DNA of 21,935 nt. It comes from JBMOLL01 sp049325415 (lineage in GTDB: Bacteria > Bacteroidota > Bacteroidia > Bacteroidales > GCA-2748055). Each line of letters starts with the position of its first letter. The first letter of the stretch is position 1. A program made the translations under genes and the position numbers. Shown piece after piece: positions 1 through 7,276 of the stretch. The notes beneath the pieces were generated by a model, which saw only the letters and a list, made by a program, of their open reading frames with translations, ran no database searches and was not told where the DNA came from. The stretch spans positions 1 to 21,935 of the forward strand of contig JBMOLL010000016.1 in assembly GCA_049325415.1 (NCBI GenBank), read 5' to 3'.

Positions 1-4
1 CGTC

Positions 5-352
5 ATGAAAGTAATCGCGCTCAATGAAGTAGAAAAACGAAAAGTGGAAATGAACGGTGCGGAGAAAGCCTGGAAACAGATGCCTTTGTCAGCTGCCGAC
101 GGGGTTCCCGTATATTCTTACCGGGTTTTTACCGTTGAACCGGGTGGCTACACCCCTTATCACAGCCATCCCTACGAACATATGAACTTCATCATCGAAG
201 GTTCCGGGGCCCTGGTCAATGAGCAGGGAGAAGAAACTCCCCTGAAAGCAGGTGACTTTGCACTGGTCATGCCCGATGAAAAACACCAGTACCGGAACAA
301 GGGCGATAAGCCGTTTAAAATGATCTGTGGGGTTCCGAAGGAATTTGAATAA
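5..352 (+). CDS. Small single-domain cupin protein
   Basis: This 115-residue protein is one cupin (double-stranded beta-helix) domain. Cupin motif 1 is visible as PGGYTPYHSHPYEH, giving metal ligands H53, H55 and E58. Motif 2 (GDFALVMPDEKHQY) supplies the fourth ligand, H94. The length is normal for a stand-alone cupin with no fused enzyme or DNA-binding domain. There is no signal peptide, so it should be cytoplasmic. Small cupins of this kind include sugar-phosphate binding proteins, dioxygenases and isomerases, and the sequence does not show which applies. The ATG lies 4 bases from the window edge, so upstream context is missing and a slightly longer N-terminus cannot be excluded. The next gene starts 149 bp downstream on the same strand. 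Confidence 0.85.
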   Translation: MKVIALNEVEKRKVEMNGAEKAWKQMPLSAADGVPVYSYRVFTVEPGGYTPYHSHPYEHMNFIIEGSGALVNEQGEETPLKAGDFALVMPDEKHQYRNKGDKPFKMICGVPKEFE

Positions 353-501
353 AAAACCTTTCCTGCTTACTGTCTATCCGACAGACTGCTGCACCGGCCA
401 GGGACTGTCCGTTTTCCGTAAAATGAAAAAATCGTAACCCGCTGCAGGATCATTTTCTTTTTTGTTTCCCTATCTTAGGGCTTTGCCAAAACAAAATCTG
501 C

Positions 502-1902
502 ATGAAAATACAATTCCTCGGTGCGGCCCGCGAAGTCACCGGCAGCAAGCACCTGATCACCACGCAGCAGGGAAAGAAGATCCTGCTCGATTGCGGAATG
601 TTCCAGGGTAAGGGACAGGAGACCGAAGCGCTCAACAAAAACCTGGGTTTTGACCCGGCGGAGATCGACCATCTGATCCTGTCGCATGCCCACATCGACC
701 ACTCCGGACTGATCCCCTACATTTACAAACTGGGCTTCCGGGGTTCCGTGATCTGCACGAATGCCACGCGCGATCTCTGCGCGGTGATGCTGGCCGATGC
801 CGGTTTCATCCAGGAACAGGATACCTACTACTTCAACAAAAAAAGAGCCATGCAGGGGCTCGACCCGGTTGAACCGCTCTTTACCAAAGCCGATGCCCAG
901 GCCTGTATGCAACTGTTCATCGGGGTGGCCTACGACCGGAAATTCAGGATTGATGACCATTTACGGGTCCTCTTTACCCAGTCGGGGCACATGCTCGGCA
1001 GCGCCGTTGTCAGCCTTCTGTTTAAGGAGGATGGCCGGGAAAGATCGCTGGCCTACACCGGCGATATCGGGCGCCCCTCCAACCGGATCCTGGCCCATCC
1101 GCGTCCTTTTCCACAGGCCGAGGTACTGATCACCGAGTCGACCTATGGCGACCGGCTACACCAGGACAAGAAAGAATCGGAAGATGCCCTGCTGAAAATT
1201 ATGGAAGATACCTGCCTCCGGAAAGGCGGGAAACTGATCATCCCCTCGTTCAGCGTCGGCCGGACCCAGGAAATTGTTTACACCCTGAACAATTTTTACA
1301 ATGAGAAACGGCTGCCGAAGATCGACATCTATGTCGACAGTCCGCTGGCCGTCAATGCCACCGAAGTTTTCCGCCTGCATCCGGAATGTTTCAACGAAGA
1401 GGTCCATGAAGTGATGGAAAATGATCCCGACCCTTTCGGCTTTAACAGTCTGTTCTATATCCGGAGCAAGGAGGATTCAAAAAAGCTGAACGATCTGAAA
1501 AGACCCTGCGTGATCATTGCCGCTTCGGGCATGATGGAAGCGGGAAGGGTGAAGCACCATCTGGCCAACTCTATTTCCGATCCCGCCAATACGGTTCTGG
1601 CTGTGGGATATTGTGCGCCCAGGACCCTGGGGGCCCGCCTGCTGAACGGCGAAAAGGAAGTTTCCATTCATGGCTGGAAGCATGAGGTGAAGGCCGATAT
1701 CCTTCGGCTGGAATCCTTTTCGGGTCACGGCGACTACCAGGAGATGATCGCCTACCTCGGGTGCCAGGATAAGAAAGCCCTGAAGAAACTGATCCTGGTT
1801 CACGGGGAATTTGAGACCCAGCAGGGATATGAAAAGCACCTGGAAGAAGCCGGATACAGCAATATCTTTATTCCTGCAGCAGGCGAAGTCATCGAGATCT
1901 GA
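502..1902 (+). CDS. Metallo-beta-lactamase/beta-CASP RNA-processing nuclease
   Basis: This 466-residue protein belongs to the bacterial CPSF73-like family, often annotated as MBL-fold RNA specificity factor. It starts with the typical MKIQFLGAAREVTGS strand. Zinc motif HAHIDH gives H62, H64, D66 and H67. H163 lies in SGHMLGSA and D188 in TGDIG. The beta-CASP insert carries TESTYGDR (211-218) and IPSFSVGRTQE (247-257). The C-terminal motifs are SGHGD (H409) and VHGE (H434). All expected two-metal ligands are present, so an active endo/exonuclease on RNA is likely. No KH domain is attached, unlike the archaeal proteins, and no signal peptide is seen, so it acts in the cytoplasm. It appears monocistronic. 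The following gene is convergent with a 16 bp gap. Confidence 0.92.
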   Translation: MKIQFLGAAREVTGSKHLITTQQGKKILLDCGMFQGKGQETEALNKNLGFDPAEIDHLILSHAHIDHSGLIPYIYKLGFRGSVICTNATRDLCAVMLADAGFIQEQDTYYFNKKRAMQGLDPVEPLFTKADAQACMQLFIGVAYDRKFRIDDHLRVLFTQSGHMLGSAVVSLLFKEDGRERSLAYTGDIGRPSNRILAHPRPFPQAEVLITESTYGDRLHQDKKESEDALLKIMEDTCLRKGGKLIIPSFSVGRTQEIVYTLNNFYNEKRLPKIDIYVDSPLAVNATEVFRLHPECFNEEVHEVMENDPDPFGFNSLFYIRSKEDSKKLNDLKRPCVIIAASGMMEAGRVKHHLANSISDPANTVLAVGYCAPRTLGARLLNGEKEVSIHGWKHEVKADILRLESFSGHGDYQEMIAYLGCQDKKALKKLILVHGEFETQQGYEKHLEEAGYSNIFIPAAGEVIEI

Positions 1903-1918
1903 GTTCCTGTCCAGCGGT

Positions 1919-2365
1919 TCAGTTATGGTTCTCCTCTTCCTTTTTATGGTGGATCCGGCTCACCCACATATCCACCTTTAAAAGGAAAAAATTGATGACC
2001 ACCACCAAAACGGCTGAAATTGCTGCCTCGGTGTATTTTCCGGTAGCCGACAGGCATCCGATGGCCGAGCTGCACCAGATGGTAGCAGCCGTGGTCAGTC
2101 CCTGCACACTGACTCCCTGGTGAATAATCACCCCGGCTCCCAGGAAACCGATCCCTGTAACAATCTGGCCCACAACGCGTGTGGCATCCACGCCGCCGCT
2201 GTCCGACAGGTTGATGGAGATCAGCACATACAGGGCAGAGCCCAGAGCCACAAGGGCATTGGTACGAATGCCCGCGCTTTTATTGGAATACTGCCTTTCA
2301 AATCCGATGAGAAAGCCAAGGCCGCTGGCAACCAGCGCACGGATAATAAATACGGTAAGTTCCAT
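1919..2365 (-). CDS. MgtC/SapB-family membrane protein, short form
   Basis: The protein has 148 residues and matches the membrane domain of MgtC/SapB proteins. Family motifs are GFLIGFER near residue 17, AGIRTNALVALGSALY (about 31-46), GIGFLGAGVII (about 71-81) and VQGLTTAATIWCSSAIG (about 87-103). Four or five hydrophobic segments are expected, so it sits in the inner membrane. The roughly 70-residue cytoplasmic C-terminal domain of full-length MgtC is absent; the protein ends in a short charged tail (HHKKEEENHN). Such short forms are common in Bacteroidota. Family roles concern magnesium limitation, membrane potential or F-ATPase interaction, but the specific role here cannot be read from sequence. 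It is divergent from the histidine kinase gene, with a 193 bp shared upstream region. Confidence 0.85.
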   Translation of the reverse strand: MELTVFIIRALVASGLGFLIGFERQYSNKSAGIRTNALVALGSALYVLISINLSDSGGVDATRVVGQIVTGIGFLGAGVIIHQGVSVQGLTTAATIWCSSAIGCLSATGKYTEAAISAVLVVVINFFLLKVDMWVSRIHHKKEEENHN

Positions 2366-2558
2366 CCTGTCGATTTTTTTCTAAAAATACCTGTTTTTTC
2401 GAAATTTACTATAAAGACCCTTCGGTCTTATCAACCGGCACCGGATGGTGTCCCACCCTGAATTTCAAGGCAGTTCGGAAGAAGAAAAGCAAAATTTTGT
2501 AACTTAGCCTGCTAACCTGTCTTTCGGTCGAGGAACATAAATATTGAAGCGAGAAAAC

Positions 2559-3965
2559 ATGAAAAATATATTCAGCCATCCGTGGTTTAGGATTTTTTTG
2601 GCTTATCTCCTGTTTGGAATCATTTATATCTATTTTTCCGACAAGTTGGTGAACCTTATGGTCAACAACGCAGAGACCCTTACGCGGATACAGACCATAA
2701 AAGGTTGGCTGTTCATCCTGGCGTCAGCTCTCCTTATTGCCTGGCTTGTCAGAGAAGAAACCCATAAACAGGACCGGCTGAATACGGAACTCTCAGAGAG
2801 AGTGGAGCAGCTTAAGGAACTGAATAATGCCCTCGACACCGCACGCAAAGCAGCCGAGGAGAACGACCGGCTTAAAACAGCCTTCCTGAATAACATGAGC
2901 CACGAGATCAGAACGCCGCTGAACGGAATAATCGGCTTCTCAAGCCTGCTTGCCGACGAGACCCTCGGTGCGGAAAAAAAATCCAGATACGCCGGGATCG
3001 TTCGTTCTTCGGGTAATCAGCTTACCCGCACCATCGATGATATCCTGGATATCTCCAAAATCGAATCAGGACAACTGCAGCTCGTCAGTGAAGAATTCGA
3101 CCTTCATGATTTCCTGGATACCATTATACAGTATACGCGCGACAGGATCAGGGAAAGTGACAAAAATCTCAGCATTGAAACCGAAAAGGATTTCGCTTCC
3201 TTTCCCACAAGGGTTCTTTATGATCGCTCCAGGCTCTTTCAGATTCTGACGCATATTCTGGATAACGCGGTTAAATTTACATCGAAAGGCGTAATCAGGA
3301 TCAGTTGCAGGATCAGCGGGGATAAACTGGAGTTTGCCGTCTCAGACAGCGGTCCGGGTATCTCCCCGGAAGATCATCTGAGGATTTTTGACCGTTTCGT
3401 CCAGTGCCATAATGAAGAAATAAAGGCTGTTGGAGGAAACGGGATCGGCCTGACCATTGTCAGGGGGCTGGTTGAACTGTATAAAGGAGAGATTCTCCTG
3501 AGATCAGAACCCGGCAAAGGTTCTGAGTTTACCATCACACTGCCCTTTGTGGAATCGACCTTTGAAAAAAGAAAGGAATATGCGGGCCGGGAACTGGAGC
3601 GTTTTGCAGGGAAAACCGTGCTTATAGCCGACGATGTCGACACCAGCAGTGCCTTATTAAAGGAGATCCTCGAAGGCATCGATGTAAAGGTAATCCTCGC
3701 CACCAATGGCGAGGAATGCGTGAAACTGTTCAGCGAAGAACCATCGGTCGATCTTGTTCTGATGGATATCCTGATGCCGGTGATGGACGGTTATGAGGCA
3801 GTAAGGATCCTGAAAAAGATTAAACCGGGCGTTCCTGTTATTGCCCAGACCGCCTATGCCATGCAGAACGACAGGGTAAAAGCACTTGCTGCCGGATTCG
3901 ATGACTATATCCCGAAACCGATCAGCAGGAATCTTTTGATGACTATGCTGAACAAACTTCTGTAA
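2559..3965 (+). CDS. Membrane-bound hybrid histidine kinase with receiver domain
   Basis: I start this at ATG 2559 (468 residues), not at the in-frame TTG at 2544. Two transmembrane helices (about 11-27 and 49-64) flank only about 20 extracytoplasmic residues containing ETLTRIQTIKGW. I recognise this as a two-helix module found at the front of many PAS-type sensor kinases, but here no PAS follows. A coiled coil (about 65-108) leads to HisKA with phospho-acceptor H115 in NNMSHEIRTPL. The HATPase domain has N236 (DNAVKFT), G1 box DSGPG at 263 and G2 GNGIGL at 293-298. A C-terminal receiver (about 353-468) has acidic residues D358/D359, phospho-acceptor D403, T431 and K453. All catalytic residues are intact. 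No DNA-binding output is attached, so phosphate must pass to another protein. Confidence 0.93.
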   Translation: MKNIFSHPWFRIFLAYLLFGIIYIYFSDKLVNLMVNNAETLTRIQTIKGWLFILASALLIAWLVREETHKQDRLNTELSERVEQLKELNNALDTARKAAEENDRLKTAFLNNMSHEIRTPLNGIIGFSSLLADETLGAEKKSRYAGIVRSSGNQLTRTIDDILDISKIESGQLQLVSEEFDLHDFLDTIIQYTRDRIRESDKNLSIETEKDFASFPTRVLYDRSRLFQILTHILDNAVKFTSKGVIRISCRISGDKLEFAVSDSGPGISPEDHLRIFDRFVQCHNEEIKAVGGNGIGLTIVRGLVELYKGEILLRSEPGKGSEFTITLPFVESTFEKRKEYAGRELERFAGKTVLIADDVDTSSALLKEILEGIDVKVILATNGEECVKLFSEEPSVDLVLMDILMPVMDGYEAVRILKKIKPGVPVIAQTAYAMQNDRVKALAAGFDDYIPKPISRNLLMTMLNKLL

Positions 3966-3987
3966 GCCTTGTGCTGCCTGACCCGGA

Positions 3988-4455
3988 TCAGAAGGGCAGA
4001 TAAACCCCCAGTGAGTACATCAGTTCGAAACCATACTCATAAAAGGTCAGGTAATTGTAATCCACCTGGTATCCTCCCCCGATCGAGGCCTGCAGGATCT
4101 TTTTTGCACGGTACACAAAGGTAACCCCTACAAGGCTCTGGGTATAGGTGGCTCCCAGTCCCTGGTGCCAGTAACCCAGGTTAATATAGGATGACCGCGT
4201 GGTGGGTTTAAAGTGGTAATTCAATCCGAAACCGAAAGCTTTATAACCCACACCTCCCTGGACTCCAAAACCGCCGCTGATGAGGCGTTCGTAATCAACA
4301 CCGATCAGTGCCCCTCCGCCATGGAAGATGCCGAGCGTAACCGCATTCACTTCGTCACTGACCACAGGATTCGACCTGGAGATATCTACCTTTACCTGTG
4401 CACTCAGCACAGATACGGCGAGTATCGCGGTAAGGACCAGAAATAATTTTTTCAT
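3988..4455 (-). CDS. Small outer-membrane beta-barrel-like protein
   Basis: The protein has 155 residues. A signal peptide of about 19 residues ends in SVLSAQ. The mature part is rich in alternating Gly and aromatic residues in strand-sized blocks (for example GGGALIGVDYERL, FGFGLNYHFKP, YINLGYWHQGLGATY) and ends in a phenylalanine (GVYLPF), typical of outer-membrane barrels. About eight strands would fit. I do not recognise a named family. It faces the kinase gene convergently with a 22 bp gap. It has its own promoter in the 97 bp between it and the caspase gene, so it need not be co-transcribed with the caspase gene upstream. Confidence 0.7.
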   Translation of the reverse strand: MKKLFLVLTAILAVSVLSAQVKVDISRSNPVVSDEVNAVTLGIFHGGGALIGVDYERLISGGFGVQGGVGYKAFGFGLNYHFKPTTRSSYINLGYWHQGLGATYTQSLVGVTFVYRAKKILQASIGGGYQVDYNYLTFYEYGFELMYSLGVYLPF

Positions 4456-4484
4456 ATACTTGAGTTGTCAGGTTAGAGTTAATG

Positions 4485-4516
4485 CAAATTAGCAAAAAAA
4501 ACAATACTTCCAAAAA
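4485..4516 (-). promoter_or_regulatory. Bacteroidota-type promoter for the small beta-barrel gene
   Basis: Read on the minus strand, TTTTTG (4516-4511) is followed by exactly 19 bases and then TAATTTG (4491-4485). This matches the Bacteroidota primary sigma factor consensus (-33 TTTG, about 19 bp, -7 TAnnTTTG). Transcription would begin near 4478, leaving a leader of about 20 bases before the start codon at 4455. It is the best promoter match I found in the window. Confidence 0.6.
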
Positions 4517-4552
4517 GCTCTGGAAGTACCGTTATGCCAGCCGTCCATAAAA

Positions 4553-6058
4553 TTACTGGCTTCTTCCCTGGCGCCAGGTATCGTCGAGACAGCGGACAAA
4601 GGACTTCAGAACGAAGGTCCGCCCGGAGGCCTTGTGAGTAACAACCAGATCTTCACCCTTCAGTTCATAGGTAGTTTCCTTACTGATCTCGTTCCCATCG
4701 ACCCTCAGAAAATACGTTCCATCGGGAGTGGCTTTCCATGAGAAATTAACCGGTGCAGTGCCTGATTTAGCCGCAGTGGTGGTTACCGACTGAGTCCCGC
4801 TGCTCCCTCCGACTTTCTCGGCGGGCCGGACATTCCCGTCAAGATTTTTCACAAAATCCTTCAGCAGGTATTTCTTCCCCGTCGACTTGTGGGTAACCAG
4901 AAGATCGCCTCCCTTTTGTTCATACTCGGTATCCCTGCTCACATCGTTCCCGTCGAAATACAGCCAGTAATACCCGTCAGCACTTCCCTTCCAGGTTACC
5001 ACCGGGTCGTATTCCGGCACGACTATATTTTCCGGTGCACTCGGATCGGGGACATAGTTCTCGGCCATCCTCAGCCGGCTGTCACGGTTGACCCAGTAAT
5101 TCCTCAGCAGGTACTTTTTATTGGCCGGAACATAGGTAATAATGGCATCATTTCCGTTCTCGGCAAAGGTAGTGCCGTTGGTCACGTCCACATCGTTGAT
5201 ATAGAAACTGTATCCTTTAGAGCTGGCTTTCCAGGTGGCCACATCGGCTGCGGATGTTGTTTTAGAGGCGGCTTCACTGTTGCCCGCCGAACCATCGCCG
5301 AAGAAGGAAAAGTCCCCGATCAGCGAACTCGACTCCCAGGGCGTTTGTTTACCCTCGCTCTTGGCCACTACCTCAGCCCGTACATTCTTAAACACCTCTT
5401 CGACCTTCAGTCCGGGACGTTGCATCTGATAAAGCAGTTCCTGCGTATAAAGGCCATTCACTCCCGTACCGTCGGAAGCGACAGAACCCGGAGCAGTGGC
5501 ATAGGCGATAAGGGTTCCTGTAGGAGCATTCATCGTAACAAGTCCCATCCGTGTATCCCTGAATGAGCGGGCGAAGGGATTGTTACGGCAGGCATCGAGG
5601 ATCACAATATTTACCCTGGTATTGGCACTTTCCATCTGAGCCAGAACAAAACCCATATCCACACCTTCGTACTCCACATCACTTTCGGTACTTATAACCG
5701 AGTTGACCGGAATAATATAATTGAATCCGTTGACCTGGATGCCGTGCCCGGCATAATAGAAGAGCCCTGTACCGCCGGTTTTCAGTTTGAAACCGAATTC
5801 TCGGATGGCCTTTTTCATCTCATCCTTGTTGGAGAGGTTTTCACGCAGAATAACATCGAAACCGACGTTCCGCAGTACCCTGGCCATGGAACGGGCATCG
5901 TTAACCGTATTGTTCAGCGGCCCGGAGAGGTAATCGCCGTTTCCGATCACCAGCGCCACGCGGGATTCAGCCTGATCAGCCTCCCCCTGGGCACTGAGTG
6001 CGGCAGGGACCAGCAACAGGATCAATCCTACCAGTAATGACAATGCGTTTGTTTTCAT
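4553..6058 (-). CDS. Secreted caspase-family (C14) peptidase with three C-terminal repeats
   Basis: The protein has 501 residues. A signal peptide of about 23 residues ends in AALSAQ. A caspase/metacaspase p20-like domain spans about residues 32-250. It opens with RVALVIGNGDY, has catalytic His105 in YYAGHGIQV and catalytic Cys157 in VILDACRNNPF, and includes YATAPGSVASDG (186-197) in the substrate-pocket region. Both catalytic residues are intact. A low-complexity linker (about 255-273) leads to three tandem repeats of about 60 residues starting at W276, W356 and W441, which I cannot assign to a named domain. The export signal puts it in the periplasm or outside. There is no lipobox and no T9SS sorting domain. 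It lies between two predicted outer-membrane barrel genes on the same strand. Cleavage specificity and target are unknown. Confidence 0.9.
   Translation of the reverse strand: MKTNALSLLVGLILLLVPAALSAQGEADQAESRVALVIGNGDYLSGPLNNTVNDARSMARVLRNVGFDVILRENLSNKDEMKKAIREFGFKLKTGGTGLFYYAGHGIQVNGFNYIIPVNSVISTESDVEYEGVDMGFVLAQMESANTRVNIVILDACRNNPFARSFRDTRMGLVTMNAPTGTLIAYATAPGSVASDGTGVNGLYTQELLYQMQRPGLKVEEVFKNVRAEVVAKSEGKQTPWESSSLIGDFSFFGDGSAGNSEAASKTTSAADVATWKASSKGYSFYINDVDVTNGTTFAENGNDAIITYVPANKKYLLRNYWVNRDSRLRMAENYVPDPSAPENIVVPEYDPVVTWKGSADGYYWLYFDGNDVSRDTEYEQKGGDLLVTHKSTGKKYLLKDFVKNLDGNVRPAEKVGGSSGTQSVTTTAAKSGTAPVNFSWKATPDGTYFLRVDGNEISKETTYELKGEDLVVTHKASGRTFVLKSFVRCLDDTWRQGRSQ
4562..5233 (-). repeat. 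Three tandem ~60-residue protein repeats in the caspase C-terminus
   Basis: Three copies lie at residues 276-335 (5233-5054), 356-415 (4993-4814) and 441-499 (4738-4562). Shared features are an opening W-K, a G-Y/T-aromatic patch about 6 residues later, a D-x-N-D/E-V/I-S-like turn, a T-x-Y/F-E then G-x-D block, V-T-H-K in copies 2 and 3 (I-T-Y-V in copy 1), K-K-Y-L-L-[RK] (T-F-V-L-K in copy 3), and a closing aromatic plus R-x-A/x-E. Copies 2 and 3 resemble each other more than copy 1. The pattern suggests short beta-sandwich or beta-meander units, possibly binding modules. Confidence 0.75.
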
Positions 6059-6196
6059 CGGTGGTTTAATAATCCGGATTCAATGCAAGTTACAAAAAGA
6101 ACCTCAATAATTATACGTTTCACGCTCCAAAAGGTTTCAACAAACAGGCATAATGTATTCATTTTCAAACCCTCATTATTTCCACCGGAATACCCC

Positions 6197-6988
6197 TCAG
6201 TGAATGCCGATCATCACGCCAAAACGTATCGGGCTCACCACATAATTATCTGCATCACTGATATAGTACCAGTTGTTTTCGAATAGTCCGAAAATTGATT
6301 CGGAGACCCTGGGCGAAAGGAATTCGGCAAACAGGGTGAAACTGAACCTCGCCCGCCCCAGTTCATCGCTGATGACATAATCCAGTCCGGTCTGACCGTT
6401 CACTCCAAGTGAAGTGTGATTGTAACTACCTTCCGGATCGCTTTGCCCCTCGCCCTGGTAAATTATATTCGAGGAATAGGTCCCGGCATATACGGCTATC
6501 CAGTAATTAAAGGGTGAAAAATTAAAATTATAGCGGGAAAAGATTCGTATGGCATAGACGTTATTTATCCGGTCAACATTATAGGCGTATGGGTCTGTAT
6601 ACAGACTTCCTGTCTGCTCAAGGACCCAGTCGCCCGTTGAACGTTGTCCGGCAAAAGCCACAGGAACGCTACTTTGAAAATAGCTGAGCCAGATCCCGAA
6701 TTCCAGGTGCAGATCGGTGGGTTTGGATGCCCCGGCTGAGATGAACCAGCCGGGAGTTACCAGTTCATTGCCGTTTCGCAGGACAGTTGCATCAATATTT
6801 TCGGGGACCATGGGTACACTGTACCAGGTTTTATATTGCATTCCTCCCGACAGATAGAAATTGGTTCTGCTTGCTTTTTCCTTACGGGGCGCCACAACCT
6901 CCACCCCGATCACCACCGTCGAGTCGACCTGGGCCAACACCCCGACCCAGATACATGCCATCACCAGAACACTCAGGATTTTCTTCAT
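6197..6988 (-). CDS. Predicted outer-membrane beta-barrel protein
   Basis: I start this at the ATG at 6988 (263 residues) because the protein then opens with a good signal peptide (MKKILSVLVMACIWVGVLAQ). The frame stays open upstream to 7156, but that extension has no protein-like composition. The mature part alternates Gly, Tyr, Trp and Phe in strand-like segments (for example FYLSGGMQYKTWYSV, LHLEFGIWLSYFQSS, FNYWIAVYAGTYSSNIIY). I do not recognise a named family. The caspase gene begins 138 bp downstream on the same strand with a possible promoter of its own in between, so linked function is suggested by position only. Confidence 0.65.
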   Translation of the reverse strand: MKKILSVLVMACIWVGVLAQVDSTVVIGVEVVAPRKEKASRTNFYLSGGMQYKTWYSVPMVPENIDATVLRNGNELVTPGWFISAGASKPTDLHLEFGIWLSYFQSSVPVAFAGQRSTGDWVLEQTGSLYTDPYAYNVDRINNVYAIRIFSRYNFNFSPFNYWIAVYAGTYSSNIIYQGEGQSDPEGSYNHTSLGVNGQTGLDYVISDELGRARFSFTLFAEFLSPRVSESIFGLFENNWYYISDADNYVVSPIRFGVMIGIH

Positions 6989-7276
6989 AGCTTTAGCGCT
7001 TAGTTTCACTTCATATATAACTGCTTGCCAGCCAATATACTCTGCTAACGGAAATGAACCGGCATCAATGGTCTTATACGGGGTTAGCGGCAACAAGTTA
7101 AAAAAAGATTTCTTGGAATTCTGTTTCAATAATCCTACCTTGTTGCTAGAATACAAAAAAAAACAGCTTCAAAACAGTACAGTTGCTAACTTTAATCTTT
7201 ATTTTTCTGTGTTCGTTGAAACATTTACTAATTTAGTCAAAATTATTTTCTTCAGGACAATAAGCAAAGCAGGGCA
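6989..7276. other. 288 bp divergent intergenic region, AT-rich
   Basis: This is the longest stretch without a gene. It lies between the minus-strand barrel gene and the plus-strand response-regulator gene, so promoters in both directions are expected. Promoter-like -7 boxes are TAATTTAG at 7229-7236 for the plus strand and TAACTTG at 7100-7094 on the minus strand. Neither has a convincing -33 partner at 19-21 bp. The base composition is clearly more AT-rich than the coding DNA. I see no tRNA, strong hairpin or credible small gene in it. Confidence 0.5.

Noticed and set aside
2414..2429. AAGACC/GGTCTT hairpin in the divergent MgtC/kinase region
   Set aside because: The stem is only 6 bp with no T tract; too weak to call a terminator or riboswitch.
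4889..5566. 225-codon plus-strand open frame
   Set aside because: It is antisense to the caspase gene, whose reading frame carries clear catalytic motifs.
4553..6058. Caspase as part of an intracellular anti-phage defence system
   Set aside because: The protein has a signal peptide, and there is no gasdermin, NTPase or other effector gene nearby.
6989..7156. N-terminal extension of the barrel protein's open frame up to 7156
   Set aside because: The upstream 56 residues lack protein-like composition and would bury a good signal peptide that starts at 6988.
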